Source: a virus
Virus record (IMG/VR): IMGVR_UViG_3300043446_000210
Coordinates: 1 to 32,397 of that record
Direction: 5' to 3' (one strand)
DNA length: 32,397 bases
This document shows positions 5,945-12,045 of this stretch, piece after piece. How positions within the stretch are numbered: the first letter of the stretch is position 1; each line of letters begins with the position of its first letter. Under the pieces are notes generated by a model, which worked only from the letters and a program-made list of their open reading frames with translations, ran no database searches and had not been told where the DNA came from. Position numbers and translations under genes: made by a program.

Positions 5945-6052
5945 CAGAAGGTTTAGGTGTCGTATGTACTAGATACGAATACATCTAAGCCTTCAACGGC
6001 TGACCCCTGAAGACTTGTGCTAGTACCGCAGGTTTTCAGGGGTTTTCTTTTT
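5945..6052 (+). ncRNA. Candidate two-hairpin kissing-loop RNA
   Basis: Hairpin 1 is 14 bp (5947-5960 with 5981-5994, two G-U), then a 3-base bulge AAT (5978-5980) and 5 bp (5961-5965 with 5973-5977), closed by a 7-base loop GTACTAG (5966-5972). After a 9-base linker, hairpin 2 is an unbroken 16 bp (6004-6019 with 6027-6042, including several G-U) with the 7-base loop CTAGTAC (6020-6026). The loops are perfect reverse complements, so they can pair with each other (kissing) or between molecules. A T-rich run ends the unit. It is either a free RNA of about 105 nt or a leader that controls the gene at 6062. I cannot match it to a known RNA family. Confidence 0.7.
6004..6052 (+). terminator. Rho-independent terminator (hairpin 2)
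   Basis: A 16-bp stem beginning CCCCTGAA and ending TTCAGGGG, followed by TTTTCTTTTT (6043-6052). It ends any transcript from the promoter at 5909-5938 and any read-through from rusA. The next gene's GGAG ribosome site begins one base later. Confidence 0.85.
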
Positions 6053-6061
6053 GGAGCATTT

Positions 6062-6244
6062 ATGTCCATCTTTTTACCAAAAGAACATGAAACAGAAGTT
6101 GTAGGTCATGGCGATGGCTTTATTTCAATTAACCAAAAAACAGCAGAAGGTGATGAACTTGTAATTTGGCTTTCTGTACATCAATTTGAAACCATTTTTA
6201 ATCACGAAAAACACATCATTCGTGAAGCATTGGGGGCAGAATGA
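6062..6244 (+). CDS. Hypothetical 60-residue protein
   Basis: A 60-residue acidic protein, unrecognised. It starts MSIFLPKEHETEVVGHGDG at an ATG with GGAG five bases upstream; an in-frame ATG at 6017 falls inside the terminator hairpin and is rejected. It reads as a small beta-rich fold with a helical end (FNHEKHIIREAL). Its stop overlaps the start of the replication gene by four bases. If the upstream RNA is an attenuator, this gene and the operon behind it are its targets. Confidence 0.65.
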   Translation: MSIFLPKEHETEVVGHGDGFISINQKTAEGDELVIWLSVHQFETIFNHEKHIIREALGAE

Positions 6245-7050
6245 AACGCCCATCATTTCAATTTTACCCAAGCGATTGGTTACGTGATACGGCTTTACGC
6301 TCATGCTCAACAGGTGCGCGTGGGTTGTGGATGGATATGATTTGCTTTATGCACGAAGGAACACCTTACGGACATTTAAAGGTTGGTGATAAGGTTATCC
6401 TTCCATCAAACCTTGCACGAATGGTTGGGGATAACCAAGAGGTTGTTGCAGATTGGCTTTTAGAACTTGAACAGGCAGGCGTTTACGAAACAACTGATGA
6501 AGGTGTAATTTATTCAAAACGCATGATTCGTGACGAAAACCTACGCCAGATAAGGGCTGCGGGTGGTTCTAAGGGTGGAAATCCTGCATTGATGGATAAG
6601 GGTAAGGTTAACCTTGAGGTTAAGCAAAAAACAACCCCTTCATCTTCATCTTCATCTTCTAAAAGTAATAAAGCAACTAAAGTTGCAGCGCCTGAAGGCG
6701 TTGATGTTGTTGTTTGGAATGATTTTGTTGCATTACGCAAAGCAAAGAAAGCCGCCATAACAAACACGGCTATTGCTGGTTTACAACGTGAAGCAGATAA
6801 AGCCAACTTGAGCCTTGAACAAGTGTTATCCATTTGTTGTGAACGTGGATGGGCTGGATTTAAAGCAGATTGGCTTGAAAACAAACAAACCTTTGTTAAT
6901 AAGGCTGACGTTGCCCATGTGACCACACCACCACCGCCAAACCAAGATGCGGCCTTACGCAAGATTGAAGCAGATCGCAAAAATGCCGTTCCACCTTCAC
7001 TTGAAGTATTAGCAAAGATGGCAGAATTACGCAAAGGGGTGCAAGCATGA
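6241..7050 (+). CDS. Replication initiator-like protein
   Basis: A 269-residue protein. The N-terminus (FQFYPSDWLRDTALRSCSTGARGLWMDMICFMHE) is the conserved start of the DUF1376/YdaU-like phage proteins, a winged-helix region (about 1-110) related in layout to replication protein O. A low-complexity linker with seven serines (about 135-147) leads to a helical C-terminal domain (WNDFVALRKAKKAAITNTAIAGLQREADKANLSLEQVL), typical of phage replication proteins that contact the origin or helicase loader. No helicase or polymerase gene is in the window, so host machinery may be recruited. It overlaps both neighbours by four bases. Confidence 0.75.
   Translation: MKRPSFQFYPSDWLRDTALRSCSTGARGLWMDMICFMHEGTPYGHLKVGDKVILPSNLARMVGDNQEVVADWLLELEQAGVYETTDEGVIYSKRMIRDENLRQIRAAGGSKGGNPALMDKGKVNLEVKQKTTPSSSSSSSKSNKATKVAAPEGVDVVVWNDFVALRKAKKAAITNTAIAGLQREADKANLSLEQVLSICCERGWAGFKADWLENKQTFVNKADVAHVTTPPPPNQDAALRKIEADRKNAVPPSLEVLAKMAELRKGVQA
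6393..6613. other. Possible iteron cluster (origin candidate)
   Basis: Three copies of GGTTAWCC lie inside the replication gene: GGTTATCC (6393-6400), GGATAACC (6429-6436) and GGTTAACC (6606-6613), the last within a 12-bp palindrome (6604-6615). Phage origins often lie within the initiator gene, as in lambda O. Evidence is weak. Confidence 0.25.
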
Positions 7051-7901
7051 AAAATACATTTGAAATTACAGATCAGACTTGTATTAGTTTTTCTGGTGGT
7101 CGCACATCGGCATATATGCTTTGGAATGTTTTGAAAGCAAACAACGGAAAATTGCCAAAAGATGCCAAAGTGCTTTTTTGCAACACAGGCAAAGAAGATG
7201 ATGCAACTCTAGATTTTGTTAACGAATGTTCAGTCCGTTGGAATGTTGAAATTACATGGCTTGAATTTGCGTTAGAAAACGAAGAAAGCGCATTTAAAGT
7301 TGTAGATTACAAAACAGCATCAAGAAATGGCAAGCCATTTGAAGACGTAATTAAGCGTTATCAGCCTTATTTGCCAAACGGTAGGGCTAGGTATTGCTCA
7401 AGTCAAATGAAGACCAGAACGATGCACAGATACTTGAACTCTATTGGTTGGGAAGATTGGGACACATTTATCGGAATACGAGCAGACGAGCCAAGGCGTG
7501 TTGTTAAATTTCGTGCTAACCCACATCCAGAGACAAAGCACGAAACAATTTGCCTTCCGCTTGCTACTTTGGGGGTTTCCTCAAAAGAAGTCGGTAAGTT
7601 CTGGACTGAACAAGATTTTGACCTTGGTTTGCCAAACATGAATGGCAAAACAATGCACGGAAACTGTGATTTGTGTATGTTGAAGCCAAAAGCACAAATC
7701 TTAAGCCTGATTCAAGAAAAGCCTGAACGTGCAATTTGGTGGATACAACAAGAGGCTGAAGCAGCCAAAAGATGCACAGGAGATGGCAAGTTTTTTGCTA
7801 TTGACAGACCAAGTTACGCTCAAATGTATAAATATGCTGCTGAACAGGTAGATATGTTTGACAAAAACGAAGAAGCAATTTCTTGTTTTTGCGGGGACTG
7901 A
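7047..7901 (+). CDS. PAPS reductase-like (PP-loop) protein
   Basis: A 284-residue member of the phosphoadenosine-phosphosulfate reductase family. The PP-loop SGGRTS is at 16-21 and CNTGKED at 45-51. There is a Cys in RYCSSQMK and a later GNCDLCMLKPK pair that in relatives may bind metal or an iron-sulfur cluster; the C-terminus ends CFCGD. Family members activate substrates with ATP and handle sulfur. In phages the role is unsettled: nucleic-acid modification, such as DndC-like sulfur insertion, or sulfur supply. No other dnd gene is present. Its start overlaps the stop of the replication gene (ATGA). Confidence 0.85.
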   Translation: MKNTFEITDQTCISFSGGRTSAYMLWNVLKANNGKLPKDAKVLFCNTGKEDDATLDFVNECSVRWNVEITWLEFALENEESAFKVVDYKTASRNGKPFEDVIKRYQPYLPNGRARYCSSQMKTRTMHRYLNSIGWEDWDTFIGIRADEPRRVVKFRANPHPETKHETICLPLATLGVSSKEVGKFWTEQDFDLGLPNMNGKTMHGNCDLCMLKPKAQILSLIQEKPERAIWWIQQEAEAAKRCTGDGKFFAIDRPSYAQMYKYAAEQVDMFDKNEEAISCFCGD

Positions 7902-7902
7902 T

Positions 7903-8001
7903 ATGAAAGAGCAACTTATCCAAATTCTTGAATTGTTGCGTAATGGCTACATCCAGCAGGCTTACGAGATGATTCAAAAAATGATTGATGAACTGTCATA
8001 G
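7903..8001 (+). CDS. 32-residue helical microprotein
   Basis: A very short frame, MKEQLIQILELLRNGYIQQ then AYEMIQKMIDELS, one base after the PAPS-reductase stop, with GGGGA upstream of the ATG. It is amphipathic and helical throughout, with leucines at regular spacing, and its length and position resemble small accessory genes in other phages. No function can be assigned. Confidence 0.5.
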   Translation: MKEQLIQILELLRNGYIQQAYEMIQKMIDELS

Positions 8002-8044
8002 TTCTGATGTATGATAGTTTTACACATTCAAAAAGGAACTAAAC

Positions 8045-8245
8045 ATGAAACAAGCCTACTGTGACTACATAGCGTTTTTGATACGCGAAAACCTGCTTAA
8101 TTTGGACAAGCGCAACCTGATTGATGAAGTTGGTCGGGTTCAGTTTGATCTTGGCAGCAATGACGAATTCAATTCCACGCTCAAGACCATAGACGTTTTG
8201 GATATGCAAGGCAAACAATACCGAATCACCATCCAAGAACTATGA
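8045..8245 (+). CDS. Hypothetical 66-residue protein
   Basis: A 66-residue protein, MKQAYCDYIAFLIRENLLN..., unrecognised; an N-terminal helical half is followed by a short beta segment (KQYRITIQEL). AAGGAAC lies about seven bases before the ATG. A 43-base gap precedes it, with a weak -10-like TATGAT. Its stop overlaps the next start (ATGA). Confidence 0.6.
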   Translation: MKQAYCDYIAFLIRENLLNLDKRNLIDEVGRVQFDLGSNDEFNSTLKTIDVLDMQGKQYRITIQEL

Positions 8246-8472
8246 AATGCCCTCAATGTGGCGCAGCAACCAATGTTGACGAAACCCGTATTCAACCTGA
8301 TGGCTCCGTCAAAAGAACCCGCACTTGCTTTAACTATCACACATTCAAAACCAATGAAATCATCACAGGACAAATCAAACAAAAAAACAAGCCCCAAGTT
8401 GTACGGCGTGAGGGTCCAAGCAATAAAGATGGCCCTAGAACAGTATGGGCCACAGTCCCGCGCAGAACTTGA
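8242..8472 (+). CDS. NrdR-like zinc-ribbon protein
   Basis: A 76-residue frame whose first 40 residues resemble one NrdR-type zinc ribbon: MKCPQCGAATNVDETR, then GSVKRTRTCFNYHTFKTNE, with C3, C6, C29 and a histidine at 33 in place of the fourth cysteine. It is probably a small DNA- or RNA-binding regulator. The last 35 or so residues overlap the next gene in a different frame and are basic and low in hydrophobic content, so they may be a neutral tail. It overlaps the upstream stop (ATGA). Confidence 0.6.
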   Translation: MKCPQCGAATNVDETRIQPDGSVKRTRTCFNYHTFKTNEIITGQIKQKNKPQVVRREGPSNKDGPRTVWATVPRRT

Positions 8473-8776
8473 GCAAACGGCTGTAATACCCAAAGAATTA
8501 ATTGCCGCAGTTGTTTCCCGCATGAACAGAAACACACCGCGCATTGGCAAACAAATTCACATTTCACACTACGTTTATGACGCAGAAGGTGCAAGGCGTT
8601 ACCCAAGGGCTGTATACGCGCTAGGAGCAGGCGTAGACGCAAAGAAGCCTGTAGCCCCTACCAAAGAAAATAAAAGGCGCTACGAGGCCAAACGTAAAGG
8701 CTGGTACGGAATGAACAGCGTCTTTAACCTTGGCAAATCACGCGATCAAATCCGCGCAGAAAGGAAAGCAGCATGA
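8354..8776 (+). CDS. Winged-helix-like protein
   Basis: A 140-residue basic protein from the ATG at 8354. The frame is open from 8258, but the extra codons sit inside the zinc-ribbon gene. Residues about 20-75 (VQAIKMALEQYGPQSRAELEQTAVIPKELIAAVVSRMNR, then a HISHYVYD strand) form a helix-turn-helix with a wing. A basic tail (KENKRRYEAKRKGWYGMNSVFNLGKSRDQIRAERKAA) probably contacts nucleic acid. No start has a clear ribosome site, so it may be translated by coupling from within the overlapped gene. It is likely a DNA-binding regulator. Confidence 0.6.
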   Translation: MKSSQDKSNKKTSPKLYGVRVQAIKMALEQYGPQSRAELEQTAVIPKELIAAVVSRMNRNTPRIGKQIHISHYVYDAEGARRYPRAVYALGAGVDAKKPVAPTKENKRRYEAKRKGWYGMNSVFNLGKSRDQIRAERKAA

Positions 8777-9024
8777 TTAATGCCTTTCATCCCGATTACA
8801 TCAAAACCTACCATCCAGAATTATTACAAGCGTTGCGTATTGAATCGCGCCAAACAACAGCAGGACAAACGCTGTCCAGTTACGTTGAGGAAACGCGCAA
8901 AAAGAAACCTTTGCATGGAACCCTGTCTGGCATTAGCAATAAGCAGGTATCAGTTAAACCGCTTGAGTTCATGTATTACAGTCGTGCAGGTGTAAAGAAC
9001 ACAACAGTAAAAAAGAAAGGTTGA
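8773..9024 (+). CDS. Hypothetical 83-residue protein
   Basis: An 83-residue basic protein of unknown function, MINAFHPDYIKTYHPELLQ.... GGAAAG lies upstream of an ATG that overlaps the previous stop. The C-terminus is lysine-rich (VKNTTVKKKG), suggesting nucleic-acid contact. No known motif. Confidence 0.6.
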   Translation: MINAFHPDYIKTYHPELLQALRIESRQTTAGQTLSSYVEETRKKKPLHGTLSGISNKQVSVKPLEFMYYSRAGVKNTTVKKKG

Positions 9025-9025
9025 T

Positions 9026-9127
9026 ATGTGGCCCTTCCCTACATTCCCGCCAGTACCTTGGACTGCCAAGCAGATCAAAGAGTACGAAGAACAACAACGA
9101 CAACAATTACCTGAAAGCCCAATGTAA
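9026..9127 (+). CDS. 33-residue Pro/Gln-rich microprotein
   Basis: A tiny frame (MWPFPTFPPVPWTAKQIKEY, then EEQQRQQLPESPM), one base after the previous stop and overlapping the next start as TAATG. It has a proline- and tryptophan-rich N-terminus and a charged helix. Similar W/P-rich small proteins occur in phages, but I can assign no role. Confidence 0.45.
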   Translation: MWPFPTFPPVPWTAKQIKEYEEQQRQQLPESPM

Positions 9128-9309
9128 TGAAAACATACTGGACTGTTCTTTTGACTGCGTGGATAACTTTTTTTGTTACGTTTGCAGCAACCAAAATTGG
9201 TCAAACATCAACGCCAATTGAATACACAACATCATTGCCAATAACATTTTTTATTTGTAATGCTTTTCCCGCTTTGCTTGGTTTTTTAATTGGAAAGGAA
9301 AGCAAATGA
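9127..9309 (+). CDS. Small two-helix membrane protein
   Basis: A 60-residue protein with two hydrophobic segments (about 4-22, WTVLLTAWITFFVTFAA, and 36-55, LPITFFICNAFPALLGFLIG) joined by a short polar loop, with a lysine at the end. The start overlaps the previous stop (TAATG). Function unknown. It lies far from the lysis genes, so a holin role is not indicated; it could act on the host membrane. Confidence 0.6.
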   Translation: MKTYWTVLLTAWITFFVTFAATKIGQTSTPIEYTTSLPITFFICNAFPALLGFLIGKESK

Positions 9310-9650
9310 GTAAAACTGCAATGACACTGGCGCTTGAGGCGTTGCGTAATGCTGTTTTTGATGAACACACAGCAGACGAAACATTGGAAGCCATTAAAGC
9401 CCTAGAAGAAGCACTAGCCAAGCAAGAGCAGGGTGAGCCTGATAAATACGTTATGGACATTGAATGTACCAAGTGCGGGGCAAAACAATCAGGAATTCTT
9501 ACTGTCAACACCACACCACAACCAGCACAGAAGCCGCTGACGGTCAATGAGATATGCAATATGGTTGCTCGTATTTCGGATGTAAGAAACCCCTACATTC
9601 AATTTGCCAGAGCAATCGAAGCCGCCCACGGCATAAAGGAGAACACATGA
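9306..9650 (+). CDS. Conserved phage protein with CxxC
   Basis: A 114-residue protein. The first half (MTLALEALRNAVFD, ADETLEAIKALEEALAKQEQGEP) is a pair of helices seen in many small phage proteins. A CTKCGAKQSG segment (54-63) could bind metal, and the end (VARISDVRNPYIQFARAIEAAHGIK) is again helical. No function is established. AAAGGAAAGC precedes the ATG, which overlaps the upstream stop. Confidence 0.6.
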   Translation: MSKTAMTLALEALRNAVFDEHTADETLEAIKALEEALAKQEQGEPDKYVMDIECTKCGAKQSGILTVNTTPQPAQKPLTVNEICNMVARISDVRNPYIQFARAIEAAHGIKENT

Positions 9651-9685
9651 GTGGCTGGCGCAAACGTGGTGGTGGCAGAAAATGA
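9647..9685 (+). CDS. 12-residue micro-ORF
   Basis: MSGWRKRGGGRK: it starts within four bases of the upstream stop (AAGGAG is nearby) and its stop overlaps the next start (ATGA). It could be a short coupling peptide that hands ribosomes to the gene at 9682 rather than a functional protein. Low certainty. Confidence 0.3.
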   Translation: MSGWRKRGGGRK

Positions 9686-9852
9686 ACGAACGCAAGCCAA
9701 TTGGGTTAACAGTCCCATACCGTGAAGTTGGTCAAAAAAAACCGACCACATTGGCTGCGCTTGAAAACAAAATTAAAGTTCTTGAATTAAGAATCAAACT
9801 ATTGGAACAACAACATGACAGAACAAGAGATAAGCCCATTCAAAGCCCTTGA
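9682..9852 (+). CDS. 56-residue coiled-coil protein
   Basis: A short protein starting MNERKPIGLTVPYREVG. Its second half has a heptad-like pattern (TLAALENKIKVLELRIKLLEQQ), a likely coiled coil that would self-associate. It overlaps the next gene by 38 bases in a different frame, more than a simple stop/start overlap. Function unknown. Confidence 0.5.
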   Translation: MNERKPIGLTVPYREVGQKKPTTLAALENKIKVLELRIKLLEQQHDRTRDKPIQSP

Positions 9853-10150
9853 TTTCATGCGTGACAACGCTGACAAACTTGGCAAACTAAAAGGCCAGAT
9901 GGTCTATATGCAGGAAAAGCGTAAGACGGTCAAGGCCATCATCATGGCATCGTCTAGCGAACGAACTGAATCAGCCAAAGAAACCTATGCGTATTCCCAT
10001 GACGAATACATCCAGCATCTAGTTGAAATGCGTGATGCTATTGCTGAATACGAAACACTCCGCATTTTGGTTGCCGCAGCAGAAGCAAAGATTGCTGTGT
10101 GGCGCAGCCTTGAATCATCAGCCCGTTCAGAAGTAAGGTCTACACAATGA
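9815..10150 (+). CDS. Conserved helical phage protein
   Basis: A 111-residue highly helical protein. The layout (ALDFMRDNADKLGKLKGQMVYMQEKRKTVKAIIM, then EYIQHLVEMRDAIAEYETLRILVAAAEAKIAVWRSLE) is one I recognise from many phage genomes, usually next to early nuclease or recombination genes; its function is not known. It ends by overlapping the next gene (ATGA). Confidence 0.65.
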   Translation: MTEQEISPFKALDFMRDNADKLGKLKGQMVYMQEKRKTVKAIIMASSSERTESAKETYAYSHDEYIQHLVEMRDAIAEYETLRILVAAAEAKIAVWRSLESSARSEVRSTQ

Positions 10151-10644
10151 TTGGAATTAAATTAACTCCAAGTGAAATAGCCATTTGCAACTATGTGGCT
10201 AAGTATCGTGACTATGAAACCAGCAAACACGCAGGTGAACGCATCCAGAGCAAAAAACAAAATGCTTTGCAATTGCTTACATACGGCACTATTGCAGAAT
10301 ATGCCGTTGCCAAGTTCCTAAATCTAAACTTTGACTTGAACTGTGAATACAGAAAGTTTGGTGCTGACCTTACAACGCCAACAGGCAAAACAATTGATGT
10401 AAAGTGTTCACAAACGCAAGGTGGAAACCTTAACGCTGTTGATTGGTCAACAAATAAGCCTTGTGACTTTTTTGTTTTGACAGAAATTCATCACGCTCAC
10501 GTTGCAATTGTTGGATGGATTGATCGTATGTCTTTTTTGACAGATGCGAACAAGCGCGATGTGGGTAACGGACCGTTTTTTTCGGTTCCTCAATCAAAAT
10601 TGGTAGCATTCAATGAACTCAACGACAAGAAAGCATTATGGTGA
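10147..10644 (+). CDS. Putative PD-(D/E)XK nuclease-fold protein
   Basis: A 165-residue protein. A helical start (residues 1-50) carries a possible catalytic Glu in TIAEYAVAKFLN (about 48-58). It is followed by FGADL (about 73-77), then TGKTIDVKCSQ, giving a D...(about 10)...D-V-K pattern typical of PD-(D/E)XK nuclease cores. Later strands (CDFFVLTEIHH, HVAIVGWI) fit the fold. It could be a restriction-like or repair nuclease, or a resolvase. It overlaps the Ref-like HNH gene by 32 bases. The fold is inferred from motif order only. Confidence 0.55.
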   Translation: MIGIKLTPSEIAICNYVAKYRDYETSKHAGERIQSKKQNALQLLTYGTIAEYAVAKFLNLNFDLNCEYRKFGADLTTPTGKTIDVKCSQTQGGNLNAVDWSTNKPCDFFVLTEIHHAHVAIVGWIDRMSFLTDANKRDVGNGPFFSVPQSKLVAFNELNDKKALW

Positions 10645-10900
10645 AGTCGCGAATCTTGGCTGTGTCCTCTGCCTTTTTCTCAAACTTGGACCAACCCCTT
10701 GCGAAATCCACCACATTCGTCGTTATGGAGGGAAACGTGACAACGCACCCGTCATTGGACTTTGTACTGAACATCACAGAGGTAACACAGGTGTGCATGG
10801 GCTTGGAGCCAAAGGTTTTGAAAAGCGATACGAAATCAGCCAAGAATTCTTACTCGAACTAACAACTTTGCTTTTGGCAAAAGAAGAAAATCCGCATTAA
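10613..10900 (+). CDS. Ref-like HNH nuclease
   Basis: A 95-residue protein resembling the nuclease domain of phage P1 Ref and its relatives: GCVLCL near 16-21, CEIHHIRRYGGKRDN at 30-44, LCTEHHRG at 50-57, then TGVHGLGAKGFEKRY. In P1, Ref is a RecA-dependent endonuclease that enhances recombination; small phage relatives are common. The zinc-binding Cys residues and the HHxx-type active site are present. It ends convergently, overlapping the leftward endolysin gene by four bases. Confidence 0.8.
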   Translation: MNSTTRKHYGEVANLGCVLCLFLKLGPTPCEIHHIRRYGGKRDNAPVIGLCTEHHRGNTGVHGLGAKGFEKRYEISQEFLLELTTLLLAKEENPH

Positions 10901-11367
10901 GCAAATGGGCGTGTTCCTTGTTTGTCAATTGTAAGTTTTGACTTTTTAGGAACATCGCCCTCATTTGTTGTAATAGATACATGAGTCCATCTGTCATACT
11001 CCTTGATAACTTGCTGGTAAGGCAAATCACTGGCAATGATGGCGCGTGTAACTTGATCTGGTGTCATGCCCGGCACACGAATATCAGCGGCACAACCACG
11101 GCGATGGTCGCTTGTATCCTTTGAACCAACCGCGGTGTTCACATCATGCGAACGAAATGCGCTGTTAACCATGATGGGCTTGCCACCCAACACAACCTTT
11201 AATTCCTCCAAGAATTTAGCCAAGCGTGGTAGGTTTTCGTAGGCATTCACAATGACTTCTTTGCCATCAATAATGCACTTTTCAGCCGTTGTGGGTGTGT
11301 TGTCAAACTCACGGTGATCTGTATGCGTGAGTTCTTCAAGCGTGAAGTTTTCAGTTAGTTGGGTCAT
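10897..11367 (-). CDS. Peptidase M15 endolysin
   Basis: A 156-residue M15 family D-Ala-D-Ala carboxypeptidase-type enzyme. The zinc-binding SxHxxGxAxD motif is at 86-95 (H88, D95) and the third ligand is in W-T-H-V (H129); the substrate segment NSAFRSHDVN is at 68-77. Enzymes of this size cut peptide cross-links of peptidoglycan for lysis at the end of infection. There is no signal peptide, so exit needs the holin encoded just upstream. GAGGA precedes the ATG, which overlaps the membrane-protein gene by 17 bases. Confidence 0.92.
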   Translation of the reverse strand: MTQLTENFTLEELTHTDHREFDNTPTTAEKCIIDGKEVIVNAYENLPRLAKFLEELKVVLGGKPIMVNSAFRSHDVNTAVGSKDTSDHRRGCAADIRVPGMTPDQVTRAIIASDLPYQQVIKEYDRWTHVSITTNEGDVPKKSKLTIDKQGTRPFA

Positions 11368-11599
11368 CTTTTTCCTCTTGGATGTTGTTTAACTTAATAG
11401 CAGCCAACCAGCCAATAAAACCACCAATGATGGTGCTAAATGCTGGCGCAATGATTGGGAAAATGTCTTTGTTGTCGATCACGCTGTTGGGCATAAACAA
11501 GCCACCCAACAAACTCATGGTCATAGTTAAGATAACAAAACACAATGTTGTTGCCATCATTCGCGCAATGTGAATGATCTCTTTTTGAAATTCCGTCAT
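11351..11599 (-). CDS. Small two-TM protein, holin/antiholin candidate
   Basis: An 82-residue membrane protein with two hydrophobic segments (about 14-36, MMATTLCFVILTMTMSLLGGLFM, and 46-68, PIIAPAFSTIIGGFIGWLAAIKL) and a charged tail (NNIQEEKDDPTN). Lying directly between the 3-TM holin candidate and the endolysin, it could be a second holin or an antiholin. The start overlaps the upstream stop. Confidence 0.6.
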   Translation of the reverse strand: MTEFQKEIIHIARMMATTLCFVILTMTMSLLGGLFMPNSVIDNKDIFPIIAPAFSTIIGGFIGWLAAIKLNNIQEEKDDPTN

Positions 11600-12045
11600 T
11601 TACGTTTCTCCATAATCTTCTCGGCTGTGCGGCCTCCAAAATATGCCAACATGATTAGTTGGCCCCATTCTCCTAGTAGTTTTACATAGGATTCGTTTAC
11701 ATTGATTCCACCCGCGCTTAAAGCAGCAAACAGGAAATAGGCCACAAAAATGGCAATCAATGTCATTGGTCGTATGTTCTTTGACAGCCATGAATCAGAT
11801 GCCATGTCTGCGGCCCAACGCTCCGATATGGCCTTGGTTTCAGCCTCAAAAGCGCGTGTGTCGATCTCTTTAAGTTTGAGCGCAAGGTCAGGGTTTTCTT
11901 GCAGCGCCTTGGTTACATCCGTAATAGATGCTGGCACTCCAAGTTTGTCAGCAATAGCCTTGACCGCCATGCCGCCCATAGGACCAGCCACCGCAGTTGC
12001 CAGTGCTGGTGCTGCACCCTTTAGCATTTCCATTAGTTCATTCAT
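11596..12045 (-). CDS. Holin-3TM-like protein
   Basis: A 149-residue protein with the features of the 3-TM holin family (PF11351). These are a Gly/Ala-rich first segment (AAPALATAVAGPMGGMAVKAI), a helical middle (DVTKALQENPDLALKLKEIDTRAFEAETK), the conserved SWLSKNIRPMTLIAIFVAYFLFAAL stretch near 84-108, then a last hydrophobic segment ending GGRTAEKIMEKRK. It would form the membrane lesions that release the endolysin. GAGG lies six bases before the ATG. Confidence 0.85.
   Translation of the reverse strand: MNELMEMLKGAAPALATAVAGPMGGMAVKAIADKLGVPASITDVTKALQENPDLALKLKEIDTRAFEAETKAISERWAADMASDSWLSKNIRPMTLIAIFVAYFLFAALSAGGINVNESYVKLLGEWGQLIMLAYFGGRTAEKIMEKRK

Noticed and set aside
6510-7034. 174-residue minus-strand frame opposite the replication gene
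   Set aside because: It includes a Glu/Asp run that is only the complement of the serine repeat; the plus-strand gene is well supported.
8001-8044. Possible promoter with TATGAT ahead of gene 8045
   Set aside because: The only -35 candidate (TTGATG) is 19 bp away and inside the upstream microgene; too weak to list.
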